DNA of 64,000 nucleotides from Buddleja alternifolia (Eukaryota; Streptophyta; Magnoliopsida; Lamiales; Scrophulariaceae). Of the stretch, positions 1 to 11,208 are shown piece after piece. Made by a program: the position numbers and the translations under genes. The stretch covers positions 9,277,001 to 9,341,000 of the forward strand of contig CM033405.1 of NCBI GenBank assembly GCA_019426215.1, written 5' to 3'. Within the stretch, counting starts at the first letter, position 1. Each line of letters starts with the position of its first letter. The notes under the pieces were generated by a model. That model made no database searches. It had not been told where the DNA came from and was given only the letters and a program-made list of their open reading frames with translations.

Positions 1-558
1 TTCCTGAGAATCTGTTGCACAAAAGTTAGTGCTGCAGTCTATGAATAGTTGACAGTCCAATAGGGTGGCTTCTCCGTACGTCTGAAAGTGCTTATCACAT
101 TTAATGCTCTTATCAGCATTTAATACATTTGAATTAAATGCCCGTTGGCACTTAATGAGTTGAGAATATTTGCATTAAACTCCTTCCAGATTTAGAAATA
201 GATTCAGGTAAAATCAGTCATTGATGGGCGCTTATCCATCCTTGAATCACTTTTGGTTTATAAGGTGACGCTTGATAAAGCTGGTCATTTGGACGCTTGG
301 AGACTTTATCTTCATTCAGACTTCAGGCCCTTGAGTGTTCAAACTTTACAACTGATAAACTCACTCAGAAATTATCAGACGCTCAGCCTAAGACTACTTA
401 GCCTAACGATCTAGAATGAAAACAAAACAAAGCCTATTACAAATCTAACGCTTCAAAGCTTATACATGATTTCTACTAATATCAAGGTTACATATTTTGG
501 GGTCTAACATAAAGTCCTAATTGTCTACATCAAAACATCTAACATGAAATTCCTAAAA
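1..558 (-). repeat. 3' LTR of S1a (partial, cut by window edge)
   Basis: Bases 1-558 match, with scattered substitutions, the outer parts of both S1b LTRs (27855-28425 and 40990-41571): shared blocks include the stretch around GGGTGGCTTCTCCGTACG and the terminus ending CTAACATGAAATT. The expected terminal TAACA reads TAAAA here. The end of the LTR is fixed by the adjacent polypurine tract. The promoter half of the LTR lies outside the window. Confidence 0.85.
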
Positions 559-575
559 ATTTCCCCCTTTTGGAT
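559..575 (-). other. Polypurine tract of S1a
   Basis: On the minus strand this reads as an A-rich/G5 purine run directly upstream of the 3' LTR, the usual primer site for plus-strand DNA synthesis. S1b has the same tract at 28426-28440 in the same position relative to its LTR. Confidence 0.8.
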
Positions 576-788
576 GATGACAATACTTACTCTTTTATAG
601 TTCAAGAGTTAGACAACCAAAATAAAAGTTAGCTTTGGTTAGATAACGTTAGTTAAAGTTAGTTACACTTCAACGAGATGTTTCAGCTGAAAAATGCATT
701 TTATATATATCAATGATTACACGCATTTTTACTACTGAACAAAAATTTCATACGAGACAAGAATATAGATAATGTAAATCAAAGAAAC

Positions 789-3700
789 CTTAGTGACTTG
801 GTCTAAGTTTGTATCGCTTGGGTATTTCAGCTCGGATAGCTTCAGTTAAGTTATCTTCCAAAGTCATCATCACTTCATGATCTTTGTCGATTATGAGCTT
901 TTTTTCTTCCTTTTGTCTCTTCTTGAAAGCAACAAAGTGCTTGTCTCAATCAGTTAGGTCAATACAATATACCTTAGGCAAATTCTGAAAGTTTGGTTGA
1001 AGTCTGACATCTGCCTCTCTTCAGCTAAAATTCTTGGATCTGTAGGTTCTGGAATAGATGCTCTTTGAAGAGGGATGTCAAACTGTTCAAGCAGTGCCCG
1101 AGAAGGTATTGGTAGATTTGGATACAGTGCTCTTGGAGGTTCTCTTAGCGTTCTACTAAGCGCTCCAGTAGAATCACTTATCCCAACAACAGTTATCTAA
1201 GATGGAAGATTTAGCACAGAAGGAGGAAATAGTAGCTAACGCTTCGAAGGCGGAGGTGGTTCTTGAGCACTTGAACTAGACGCTCTCCTTAGATTCCCTT
1301 TTCTTTTCTTTTCCCCCTTATTGCCATCATCACTTTTCAGAAAATGTTCTGTGAGTAAACTGACCTGATGAGCAATTTGAGACATAGAATCTGTAAGATC
1401 ATCCAGACACTACGTTCCTGCAAAACGAGGATCTTAGTGCTGGTAGCATCATTCAATGAGGTCTCTAAGGAGTCTAGACGCTTTTCAAATTGTTCTTTTA
1501 AGGCTAGTTGGTTGGCTCGAGTAGCGTCACTCATTTCTTGAAATTCTTTTTGATACTCACCAATAGCCGCTTGAGCAGAACCTTTCATATGACCTATTTG
1601 AGCGTTCAAGACTTGGAATTCAATCTTTGCTAAATCGGTCTTAATCCAGTGAAGAGATTTTTCATTCTGAGTAGCGTGACTGCTTATCTCCTCTAATACA
1701 GATTTCAGCAAAGGTCCAAACGTTTGACTCACATCCGATGGAAGCGCTTGAGGAGCCAGTCGCTTGAATCTGGATGTATGCTTGAGTGAGTCAAGAGGAG
1801 CTTGATATGCAGGATCAAAAATTGTACCGCGTACATCAATTGAGAGATCCTCAGCAATATCAGCAGCAACAGAATCAACGAATTCAGGAGCGTTAGAAAT
1901 ATCCTCTGGTGGAGACGCTTGAACTGGTTCTTCAGCAGACGCTGGAATACTTGCGACTTCTGCTGGTTCAAACACTTCAACCGTCTTAGCAGATTCGTCT
2001 TCAAGCACTGACTCTGGTTGGCGAAAATCATCAAATTTGAAGTTCCAATTTGCTGCATCGGCAAAAGAATTGGAAGCGGCTTCCAGAAGTTCAGTCAGAT
2101 GTTGAAGAGGAAGGCAAGTACCTTGAATGAATGTGTGAAGTAGACTATCTATGGCCCTAATGTATATGGGACCAATGATATCGAGCACATGATTCGGGAA
2201 GACTTTGGACGGCGCTTGGCAGATAGAGAAAATTGTATCTGGGTAGTAATCTCTAGAAAATCCAATCAATCTATCTGTTGGAAGATGTCGGAGACGTTGA
2301 GATTCAGGTACATAAGAATTGTAGCATTTTTCTAGATAAGGATAGATAGCTTGAGCCAGTCCCTAATTTTTTTCCAGCAATGAGAGGACAAACACATAGT
2401 AATTGAGTACCTCTTTGTGAATAGAAGGGAGCAATGGATATCCTCGAAATGAGTAGAGTACTGAGCCATTCCATTGTTTGAGATTTGCAGTGAAGATGCT
2501 GTCAAAAAGAGATAGGGGAGTCATAATCTTCACCATCAATCTAAGATTATCTTCGCAGTGGCTTGGAGTGACATTCAAGCAAGATACGGAAGAACTGCCA
2601 CTGGTAGATGTTTGAGCATTGAAATGGAGAGGAGTAATGGACAATCTGTGAAGCTCTTGACGCAAACACTGCTCAATCTGATGTGGAATGATTGGGAGCT
2701 TAAGAACAGGTCCAACTCTCTATTGACGCTTCGTTAGGCAATACTTGGCGAATTGACGCTTCTTGTCATGCATGCCTATGCCAAATAAGTGGGGAGCTTG
2801 AACTAATTCTGTGAAAGTATATTGATGACCCACATACGCTTCGACCCAGTTAACTTCAGTCAAACAGTAGTCTGGTCCAGCGTTGACTATAGCTCGAATG
2901 CCTTCATGAAGAATATCTCTGATAGATTCAAAGCGATATCTATCAGTTTGATAGTTGGCATTCCAGACGCTGCCAAAGAATGCATCAGCTTCATTCTGGA
3001 GCAAATCCGTCAGAGATTCGAGACGCTCACGGGCATGAACCCCTTTATTCTTCTACAGTTGAAGAGGAGTGGCAGACTTCTTGTTCTCAGCACTGTTTTA
3101 TATAAGAGGAAAATGTGTGTAACCTTCTCTGTTTAAGACTTTCTTGGAAGGGTTGAGAAACTCTGGGCGAAAAGGATCATATACTCTGATGTTGTAGTCT
3201 CTCAGAGCAAAACCAGTTGACTTACTATGCCCATATTCTAGGTAGTAGGCCAAATCCACATTGTACCTAGAAGTTCTACCTCATTGCCTAGCGGTTAACA
3301 CTATATCCCTGATCTTATTGTCAGTGTCAATCAGCTGGGCAATCTCATTCTCAGCAGCAATGTATCTTTCTTCATTATAGCCAGCAGGAATGAAATCTTT
3401 TTCTAGTGCTGGGGGCATATAGTTGATTGAATGATCAATCGTCTTCAGTGTGTCCAGCTTGAAGAAGTGCCTTGGCTTTGTAATGTCTTCAGCAATGCTC
3501 TATCCTTCTGAGCGTGCCTCTGTTATAGCCGGAACAGGAATTGATGTTTGAACCTCTTTGGGAGCAGGTTCCTCAGTTGCAATTGCAGCAGCTTCTACGG
3601 CAATGTCTTTGGCAATAGCCACAACTTCTGTTATCTCAACATCTAAGTGGACATCTGTTGATGCTTCAGCAGCAGCTGGAACTAAAGCCTGAGAGCTTGT

Positions 3701-4909
3701 CTCAACAGCAATTTGAGCACTTGGCTCATCTGCAATTTGAGTGCTTAGCTCAACAGCAGCAGCTTGAGAGCTTGGCTCAACCGTCTCAGGCTTCTCAGGA
3801 ACAGATGCAGCTTGATGCTTGCTTATCCTGAGACGCTTAAAGATTTTCTTTACATTGATTCCTTCAATGAGCGTGATCTTTTGAGCGGGAGGAGCAACAG
3901 CTGGTTCCTCAAAGTCTATTTGTTTAATGATGCCTTCTAGCTTTCTTCGCTTGAGGGGTAAATTGTCCTCTGTAGCCTCATTAGTTTCCTCATCACTCTT
4001 TTGGGGAGAGGGAACAACTTGAGCCTTGGGCTTTCTGGGAGCCCTCTTCTTTGTTGCAGCCGGATGCTTCACGACTTCTTCTAGAACTGGACGCTTAGCT
4101 TCCTCATCAGACGCTTGACGTACTTCCAGACGCTCAGATAGTGGCCTAGCAGCACCACCAACTTTGGGAGGATTGAAGAGATTACTCAGAATCCTTTTTC
4201 CCAGCAACTTGGTCTTATTCAGCGGTTGACCAGACGAGTATATACACTCTGAGTTGTGTAGCAGGTCACTCAGAACAAGCCCGTAAGGTTTATTCGGGGC
4301 ACTTAAACAGTCCCGAAACCTTCCAAAAATATACTCACTCCAGTTGATCTTAATGTTGAGGAGTATCACCATCATCATCTGAAATTGGACTGGGTTTATC
4401 TTATCAAAGGTACCCACTCTGCATTCTATGATCTTGCTGCAGAAATCAGCAAACAGTCGATATTTGGATACCAGTTCTTTCTTTTCGAAATACTGTGTGT
4501 AGGGTACACCGTCGTAAGCACTCATGGTTGTCCATGCTTCCTTGATTTGATCTAAAGTAACGCAGTCCAATGCCTCACCCTCATTTGAGAGTTTGAAGTT
4601 CTTGGCAATGGAGGCAGCAGACAAAATGAATTCCTTGGAAGGCTCCTTCTTGGATAGAGGAATTAGAAAAGAGATAGACTTCTTGTCCTCTGAGAGTTTA
4701 GCAGTTTTCCAGAAGGTGTCAACTTCCGTCGGAAACAGATAGGAATATTGAGTCAAGAAAGTTTTAAGCCCAGCCTTGACTACCATGTCTATCATATCTG
4801 TCAGGTTGATTTGAGAATGTTCATAAAGAAATTTCCAATCGACAACAAGGCCTTTAGTAACCTTAATGGTAGGCTCGGCGGAAGTAGCAGAAGATTTCTT
4901 TGGTGCCAT
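789..4909 (-). pseudogene. Extra ORF (aORF) of S1a, downstream of pol, decayed
   Basis: The start is the ATG at 4909 (MAPKKSS..., matching MAPKKST... at 34171 in S1b) and the end is the stop at 789-791, about 1,370 codons with frameshifts and stops (breaks near 3500, 3300, 3130, 2715, 2360, 1430-1330). The N-terminal 470 residues are intact: a globular part with an FDKINPVQFQMMM...INWSEYIF block, then a basic K/R/P region (KKRAPRKPKAQ, resembling a nuclear localisation signal) and an A/E/P/S-rich tail with SSQ/SAQ repeats. The C-terminal third (1337-2269) looks like a long charged helix, possibly coiled coil. I see no signal peptide or membrane segment, so the env-like label used for some Sireviruses is not supported. 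At 3687/3688 the sequence is exactly joined where S1b has an intron. Function unknown. Confidence 0.75.
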
Positions 4910-5785
4910 TTTTAGTGAAAGAGATGAACTGAGATTTTCTTTTTGCTTTGAGAGAGAGAGAGAAAGTAAGATTCGCAGAAAGCTTTGAGTGAAAGTGAAT
5001 GGTTTTTCTGCAGAAATTGTGTTTTAAATGACACAGTAATGAATTTTTGAAACTTGTGTTCTCTAGTCTCTGTAGGATTTAAACAAGTGTAAAGAGTTTT
5101 AATCCCAGCCATGAATTCATTAACTGCGGACGCGAGTTTTGTGTATGAGAGAGAAGTTACATTTGGTAATTCTCATATATAAAGATTTGACATCCGAGTT
5201 AAAATTTTAAAAACGTTTGGCATTTTCAGAGTGTAACACACGCGCCTGATGGTACACTGACACGTACACAAACACGTGCTATCTCTGAACCGTCGTTTTG
5301 AAAAGTTTTTGATTACCCTCCAGTTTGATGTGATAGAAGTGTGTGAATAGAGTACACAATAGACTGTTGAGTCTATCCACTACTTCAAGAAGCTTGTAAA
5401 ATTTATGCATGATTTTTTGTTTTTAAAAAAACATTTTTATATTAAGTGTTGAATGGAATTGGTTGAACGCTTAACTGATACCACTGGTTGGTATAACACT
5501 TCTTGGTATTTATTATAACTGTTGTAATATCGACGCTTGAGATCAAAGTCCTTTTTATGTTTGAGCGTCCAATATTTTATGCATAAATAATACTGAGCGT
5601 TGATGATCATGCATCTGAAAATTTTGATCATTGACGCTTACAGTTATATTCAAGTACAAGTTTAAGGTTCCTCCTAAATTTGATAACTTGTAAAAAAATA
5701 TATATTTTTTTAAGAAAATCTTTTAGACATAAATCAAGTGGATTCCCCCTAAATTATATGTCTAATAAAGTATGATGCAAAATGA
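4910..5785 (-). promoter_or_regulatory. Conserved pol-aORF spacer of S1a
   Basis: No ORF of note. Similar spacers lie in S1b (34172-35010) and S2 (17176-17950). All share TGGTACACTGACACGTAC (here 5250-5267) and a CACGTG box (5273-5278). On the minus strand a TATA-like CTTTATATATG (5174-5184) lies about 265 bases upstream of the aORF ATG, and a CT-repeat (4950-4967) lies in the would-be leader. Two purine-rich tracts (minus strand) follow the pol stop at 5742-5755 and 5666-5681. An internal promoter for the aORF is an inference. Confidence 0.45.
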
Positions 5786-8700
5786 TTAAGCATTTAAATT
5801 AATCATACCTAATTCACTTCTCAAAGTGAGAAAACATTGTTCGTTGAGCGCTTTGGTGAAGATATCTGCCAATTGTTTGTCAGTTCCAATAAAGTGCATG
5901 GAGATATCTTTCTTTTGAACATGGTCACGAAGGAAATAGTATCTAATGTCAATATGTTTAGTTCTGGAATGGAGAACGGGGTTTTGAGTCATGGCGAGAG
6001 CGCTTTGGTTATCACAATGAATGGGGGTTGGACCTAGGATTATTCCATAATCTTTAAGCTGTTGCCTCATCCATAACACTTGTGTACAACAACTTCCTGC
6101 AGCTACATACTCAGCTTTGGCTGTGGAGGTAGCCATGGATTGTTGTTTCTTACTATGCCATGAAACTAACCTCTCACTTAGAAATTGACATGTACCACTA
6201 GTACTCTTACGATCTATTTTGCAACCTGCAAAATCTGCATCTGAGTAACCAATTAGTTCAAAAGGAGAATCCCTAGGATACCATAAGCCCACATTTTGTG
6301 TGCCTTTTAGGTATTTAAGGATATTCTTGGCAGCAATTAAGTGTGACTCTTTAGGATCAGCTTGAAATCGTGCACACATGCATACCGAAAACATAATATC
6401 AGGTCTACTGGCAGTAAGATAAAGAAGTGATCCAATGATACCTCTATAATTAGTGATATCAACTTTCTTTCCACTTTCATCTTTATCTAACTTAAGCGTT
6501 TGGCTCATTGGAATTTTTGAATATGATGCATTCTCCATACCAAATTTCTTAATCATATATCTTGTATATTTTGCTTGGTTAATAAATATGCCATTAGGGA
6601 GTTGTTTAACTTGTAATCCTGAGAAGAACTTTAATTCACCCATCATGCTCATTTCAAATTGTTCTTGCATCATTTTCGAAAATTTCTCACACAGACGCTT
6701 GTTAGTAGAGCCAAATATAATATCATCAACATAAATTCGGACTAAGAGAATATCTTCGTCATTGGTAATTTTAAATAACGTTGTATCAACGCTACCTTTT
6801 GAAAAGCCTTTACTAATAAGAAAGATAGAGAGAGTGTCATACCATGCTCGCGGTGCTTGCTTAAGCCCATAAAGTGCTTTGTCTAGCTTGCAAACCATAC
6901 CCTTACCATGGTTGTTGATGAATCCCGGTGATTGCTCCACATATACTTCTTCTTGGAGTTTTTCCATTCAGGAAGGCACTCTTCACGTCCATCTGATATA
7001 CCGTAAACTTGTTAAACGCTGCATACGCTAGAAACATGCGGATTGCTTCAAGACGGGCGACAGGAGCATATGTCTCATCAAAGTCAATACCCTCTTCTTG
7101 GTAATATCCTTGAGCTACGAGTCTGGCCTTGTTTCTTATTACAATGCCATTCTCATCCATCTTGTTTCTATAAACCCAACTAGTTCCAATGACTCCTTGG
7201 TGAGTTGGTCTTGGTACTAGCGTCCAAACCTTACTACGCTCAAACTGATTAAGCTCTTCTTGCATGGCTTCAATCCAACTTGGATCACTTAGCGCTTCAT
7301 CCACTTTCTTAGGTTTCATTTGAGATAGAAAGCTTGCGAACATGGCCTCATTGAATGTAGCGGCTCTAGTCCTAACAGTCTCTCCAATATCTCCAATAAT
7401 CTGCTCAGGGGGATGATCACGCAGCCATAGTCTATCTAGTTGGAAAGGGTTAAGAGGTTGAACAGGCGCTTGACGATCAGACGCTTGACTACCTTCTTGC
7501 ATAGGCGCTTCAAGTTCACAAATCCATATTTCTCTTGATGATCACTCTTTTCATGATCATCAACATTTCTTACATTGTTATCCAGAGTAACCTCACGAGT
7601 AGTCTTAGGAGGTGGCACTGAGATCTCATCATCGTCGTCACTGTCATCATCAATGGTGATCTTAGACGCCTGATGACATAGATCTTCAACTCCTACATCA
7701 TTTATATCAACCTTACTCGGTTCTTGGTTAGCATAATAAAAAACAACATGAATAGATTCCTCAACCTTCGATTTGATCATATTTAGGATGAGAAAATTCT
7801 TTCCATTCTTGGAGTAGCCTAGAAAGATTCCCTCATCCGCTTTAGGATCAAATGTCTTTAGGCTTTGGGATCCATTATTATGGATACAACATTTAGAACC
7901 AAAGACGTGAAAATATGAAACATTTGGCTTATGTCCCTTCCATAGTTCATATGGAGTTTTCCCATGCTGTTTGTTGATCATGCAACGGTTTGGAGTATAA
8001 CATGCAGTATTGATTGCTTCGGCCCAAAACCTAGGAGCAAGCTTGGACTCTGCTAACATAGTCCTAGCGGCTTCCTTGAGCGTGTTACAGCACTCGGCAA
8101 CACCATTCTGTTGGGGAGTTCTGGGAGGTGAATATTCATGATGTATTCCATTCTCTGCACAAAACTTCTCAACAATCTTGTTAGTAAACTCAGTACCGTG
8201 ATTGCTTCTTATTCTTGCAACCTTAAGATTTTTCAATATTTGAAGTTGCCGAATAAGCGTTGTTAACTTGTCACATATCTCATCTTTGGATGAAAGAAAT
8301 TCCACCCAAGTAAATTGAGAGAAATCATCTACTATCACAAAAGTATACTTTTTACCGCTTACACTGATCGTTTGAACAGGTCTAATCAAATCCATGTGAA
8401 GTAGTTCAAGTATTTTAGAGGTAGATAGATGAGGTTTTCTCTTGAACGATGACTTTAACTTGTTTGCCCATTTGACAAGCATCACAAAGGCGATCCTTGT
8501 GAAATGGTCCTTTTAGTAATCCCTCTACGAGATTTAGATTTATAAGCTGAGAGATTGTCTTAAAGTTGAGGTGATTCATTTTTCTATACCATAACCAACC
8601 CATTTTAGATTCATTTTTAATAACAAAACATGTTGGGTTGTTATCAAGTGTTGAACCCCACTCTACCAAATATACGTTGTTAGTTCTTTTTCCTTTCAAT

Positions 8701-9023
8701 TTAGTAGACTTAGTCTTAGCGTCATTTATATAGCAACAGTCGCTTGAGAATATGACTTCAAAGCCTTTATCACAAAATTGACTTATGCTTAATAAATTGT
8801 GCTTTAGACCCTCAACATAATAAACATCACTTATCATGATGTTCCCCCTATGCACAGTACCTATACCTTTGGTTTTACCTTTGGAGTTGTCACCAAATAC
8901 AACCTGAGGACCATTGGCAGCTCGATAGTTGATCAGAAGATCCTTGGAACCAGTCATGTGCCTTGACGATCCATTATTGAAGTACCACACAGATGTATCG
9001 GCTTTAGCTCTAGGTACATGCAC
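5786..9023 (-). pseudogene. pol: pol of S1a (protease, integrase, RT, RNase H), decayed
   Basis: Segments in order: 9023-8415 protease and pre-integrase zinc region; 8485-7436 integrase core and C-terminus; 7502-6903 RT N-terminus; 6967-5786 RT plus RNase H, intact over 393 codons with YVDD at residues 79-82 of that segment and the RNase H blocks GYSDADFAG, EYVAAGSC and DNQSA. Frameshifts lie near 8450, 7470 and 6960. The protease active site reads FNNGSS where S1b and S2 read IDSGSS, so the catalytic Asp is lost. In integrase the second catalytic Asp is also Asn (RSNHGTEF; RSDHNTEF in S1b). The product would be a polyprotein processed in the virus-like particle; this copy cannot act on its own. 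Confidence 0.9.
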
Positions 9024-9392
9024 TCAGAAAGGGAAGTTTTATTTCTGTTTAGGTACTCATTGTCGCTTGGGTCCTTCAACATTAGTAACATTGTTAGTTT
9101 GAATTAGAACTTTAGGAACCCATATTTGCCTAGCCTTCATTGTAGGAATATTGGCCTTTTCGGGTTTCACATTATGTTGTGTGTGCATTTTGTTCACCTT
9201 GTGTTGTGTGTGCTTTTTAAGTGTATAATAATATCATCGATTATAATAGTAATCATAATCATAGTCATAATCATAATCATCATAGTAGCGATAATATGAT
9301 CTAGACCTCTGTGGATATTGACGTTGGTATTTCCTGGGCGCTGGCTTGGGGTGCACTTTTGATGCTGGACGCTTAGCGCTTGACTCACAGTC
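9024..9392 (-). pseudogene. gag: gag C-terminal remnant of S1a
   Basis: The minus strand encodes the basic tail of gag: an RSRSYYRYY block followed by an alternating Tyr-Asp run (DNA repeat TCATAA/TCATAG, about 9240-9285), and upstream the AP-x-V-x-PKP block, as in S1b (38390-38762) and S2 (21289-21798). Homology to S1b ends abruptly at about 9392, just after the word GACTCACAG, which marks the broken end of S1a. Confidence 0.7.
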
Positions 9393-9937
9393 ATTATTCA
9401 ACTGTTATTGTGCACGTACATCATATTTTTACTTACACTTACAATGATCTTTGGATTAAACTTTGTCGTGCACATACTAAAGTTTGGTGTCATACCACTT
9501 GTTGCATAATTGTTATTGTGAACACAAATGTCATTTTAACTCATTTCTTCAATGATATTTTGGAAAAACAAAATTATTTTTGCTTTCACCTCATTAATTT
9601 ATCATTTAGATCTAAAAACTATTTTAATCACCTTTCACACAAACACTGGCGCTCACTAAGCCTTTGCTTACGTACTTCACTTCTTCCTTCCAGTTATAGG
9701 TGAGTTGAGCAGTGAGACTAGCTTGAAGGATCAGAGTATAAACCCGGACAATCCTAGAGGTGAACCTAATAGATTGAGTCATGGATATGAAGTTGCTTAG
9801 CTATTTGGATGACGTATTAGGGTTGTGACCGTACAAGATAAATTGTTTAATTGTGTTTGGATTTTGTTCTGTACTACTGTAAGGATAGGGTTATGCTTTC
9901 AGGTTAGGTACTCCTAAGACTAATTTTGGGCATTACA
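9393..9937. repeat. Possible truncated LTR tail, family unassigned
   Basis: No coding sequence is visible. The stretch ending GGGCATTACA at 9937 and the preceding text (GTGAGTTGAGCAGTGAGAC..., GGTTAGGTACTCC) remind me of the 3' end of plant gypsy LTRs, but no second copy is present in the window and no TSD can be tested. The junction with S1a at 9392/9393 is sharp. From 9938 to 10184 I see nothing recognisable. Confidence 0.25.
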
Positions 9938-10184
9938 GATTTTCTATCATGTTGTTGCCTAGAAAGGAATTTCATACTATTTTCTTTTTTAGTTTGACCG
10001 AAGAAAAATAGCTTCTCAAAAGCATCTAAAAACTATTATTATTGGCACCTAGAGGAAGGTTGAACCTAAAACATCTGGAATGCGTTCAAAGTTTTCATAT
10101 TATTTTCATTTATTTAAAAATTAGAAATTGTATTTCTAAATAATAACGATGTTAAATTCAAAAATAAATTATATAAAATATTTC

Positions 10185-11208
10185 GGGAAAAATACACTTT
10201 ACCCCCCACCCCCCGGAACTGCACCCTTTATACTAAATACACGCATGAATTGTAGAAAAATACGCTTACCCCCTTTAATTGCATGGAATTGTTCCTATTA
10301 CCCTTAACCATTATTTTTCTTTCATTTTTCATTTTCTCCACCATTTTTTCTTTTCCACAAATTTTATTTTCTTACGTAGATTAGACAAAACTTATTCAAA
10401 GCATTATAATTAATTAAATTACAAAAACAATTTGCAATATTTTTTGAGCACAAACATAATTAAATTGATTTAGTGAAAACACATTATATAAATATTAGAA
10501 CAATTCAACTAATGCATTGTGACAAAATTAAAGTAATTCTAATAGATTTAATATACTTTATGTATATTTTGATAATTTATATATATATATTATAAATTTG
10601 GGGGGGGGGGATATATATATATATATATATTTAAATATATGTATAATTTTTTTTGGGAGGGGGGGGGGGGGGTTGGGGTGTCTCTGTATTTTAAATAAGG
10701 ATGTGTAAGCATATGTATATTTTCAATTAATTTAAATAAATAAGTATATACACATATATTGTTAAAATATAAAATATTACCATTAAGTTTAAGATATATA
10801 TATATATATATATATATTCTAGTAAATTAGGTTATTAAAAATACACATAAATGTAGTACAAAATTTATAACTAATTTGATTTTGTACCGATGCATTATTA
10901 TAATTGCATCATACATTAATATAATGTGATGTCACCAAATTAATTTATTATTATTTGAAAAAATATTGCAAATGATTATTTTAAATAATTAGTTATAATG
11001 CATTGGGTAAATTTTAACTAATTTATGTAAGAAAAGAAAATTTGTGAAAAAAAAAATTGGGGAGAGAATGACAAATAAAAGAAAATATAATGATTAAGGG
11101 TAATAAAGGCAATTTCATGCAATTGTGGGGGTTAAGTGTACTATAGTTCAGGTTGGTATTTGGTACAAAGGGTATATATAGTTCGGGAGGATAACGTGTA
11201 CTTTGCCC
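10185..11208. mobile_element. TIR element with long inverted arms (MULE- or hAT-like, non-autonomous)
   Basis: The left end (GGGAAAAATACACTTTACC...) and the reverse complement of the right end (GGGCAAAGTACACGTTATCC...) align over roughly 300 bases each, including blocks such as AATTGCATG, ATTACCCTTAA and TTGCAATATTTTTT. The flanks show AAATATTT at 10176-10183 and again at 11209-11216, an 8-9 bp target duplication, which points to hAT or Mutator-like elements. No transposase is encoded. The centre holds (TA)n runs and two long G runs (10600-10610 and 10659-10672). Confidence 0.75.

Larger units (their letters stand above)
1..9392 (-). mobile_element. S1a: Sirevirus-like Ty1/copia element, 3' two-thirds
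   Basis: Read on the minus strand from right to left, the order is gag C-terminus, protease, integrase, reverse transcriptase, RNase H, a long extra ORF, polypurine tract and 3' LTR. This order plus the wording of the RT ([11 protein letters not shown]) and protease region (WY-x-D/N-x-GSSRHMT) fits the Sirevirus/SIRE-Maximus lineage of copia elements, in which an extra ORF follows pol. The LTR runs out of the window on the left. On the right the element stops abruptly inside gag at about 9392, where the closely related S1b element continues; the 5' LTR, PBS and most of gag are absent. It is closer to S1b than to S2 in LTR and extra ORF. Confidence 0.85.

Noticed and set aside
789..4909. aORF as a retroviral envelope gene
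   Set aside because: No signal peptide, membrane anchor or cleavage-like site visible in any of the three copies.
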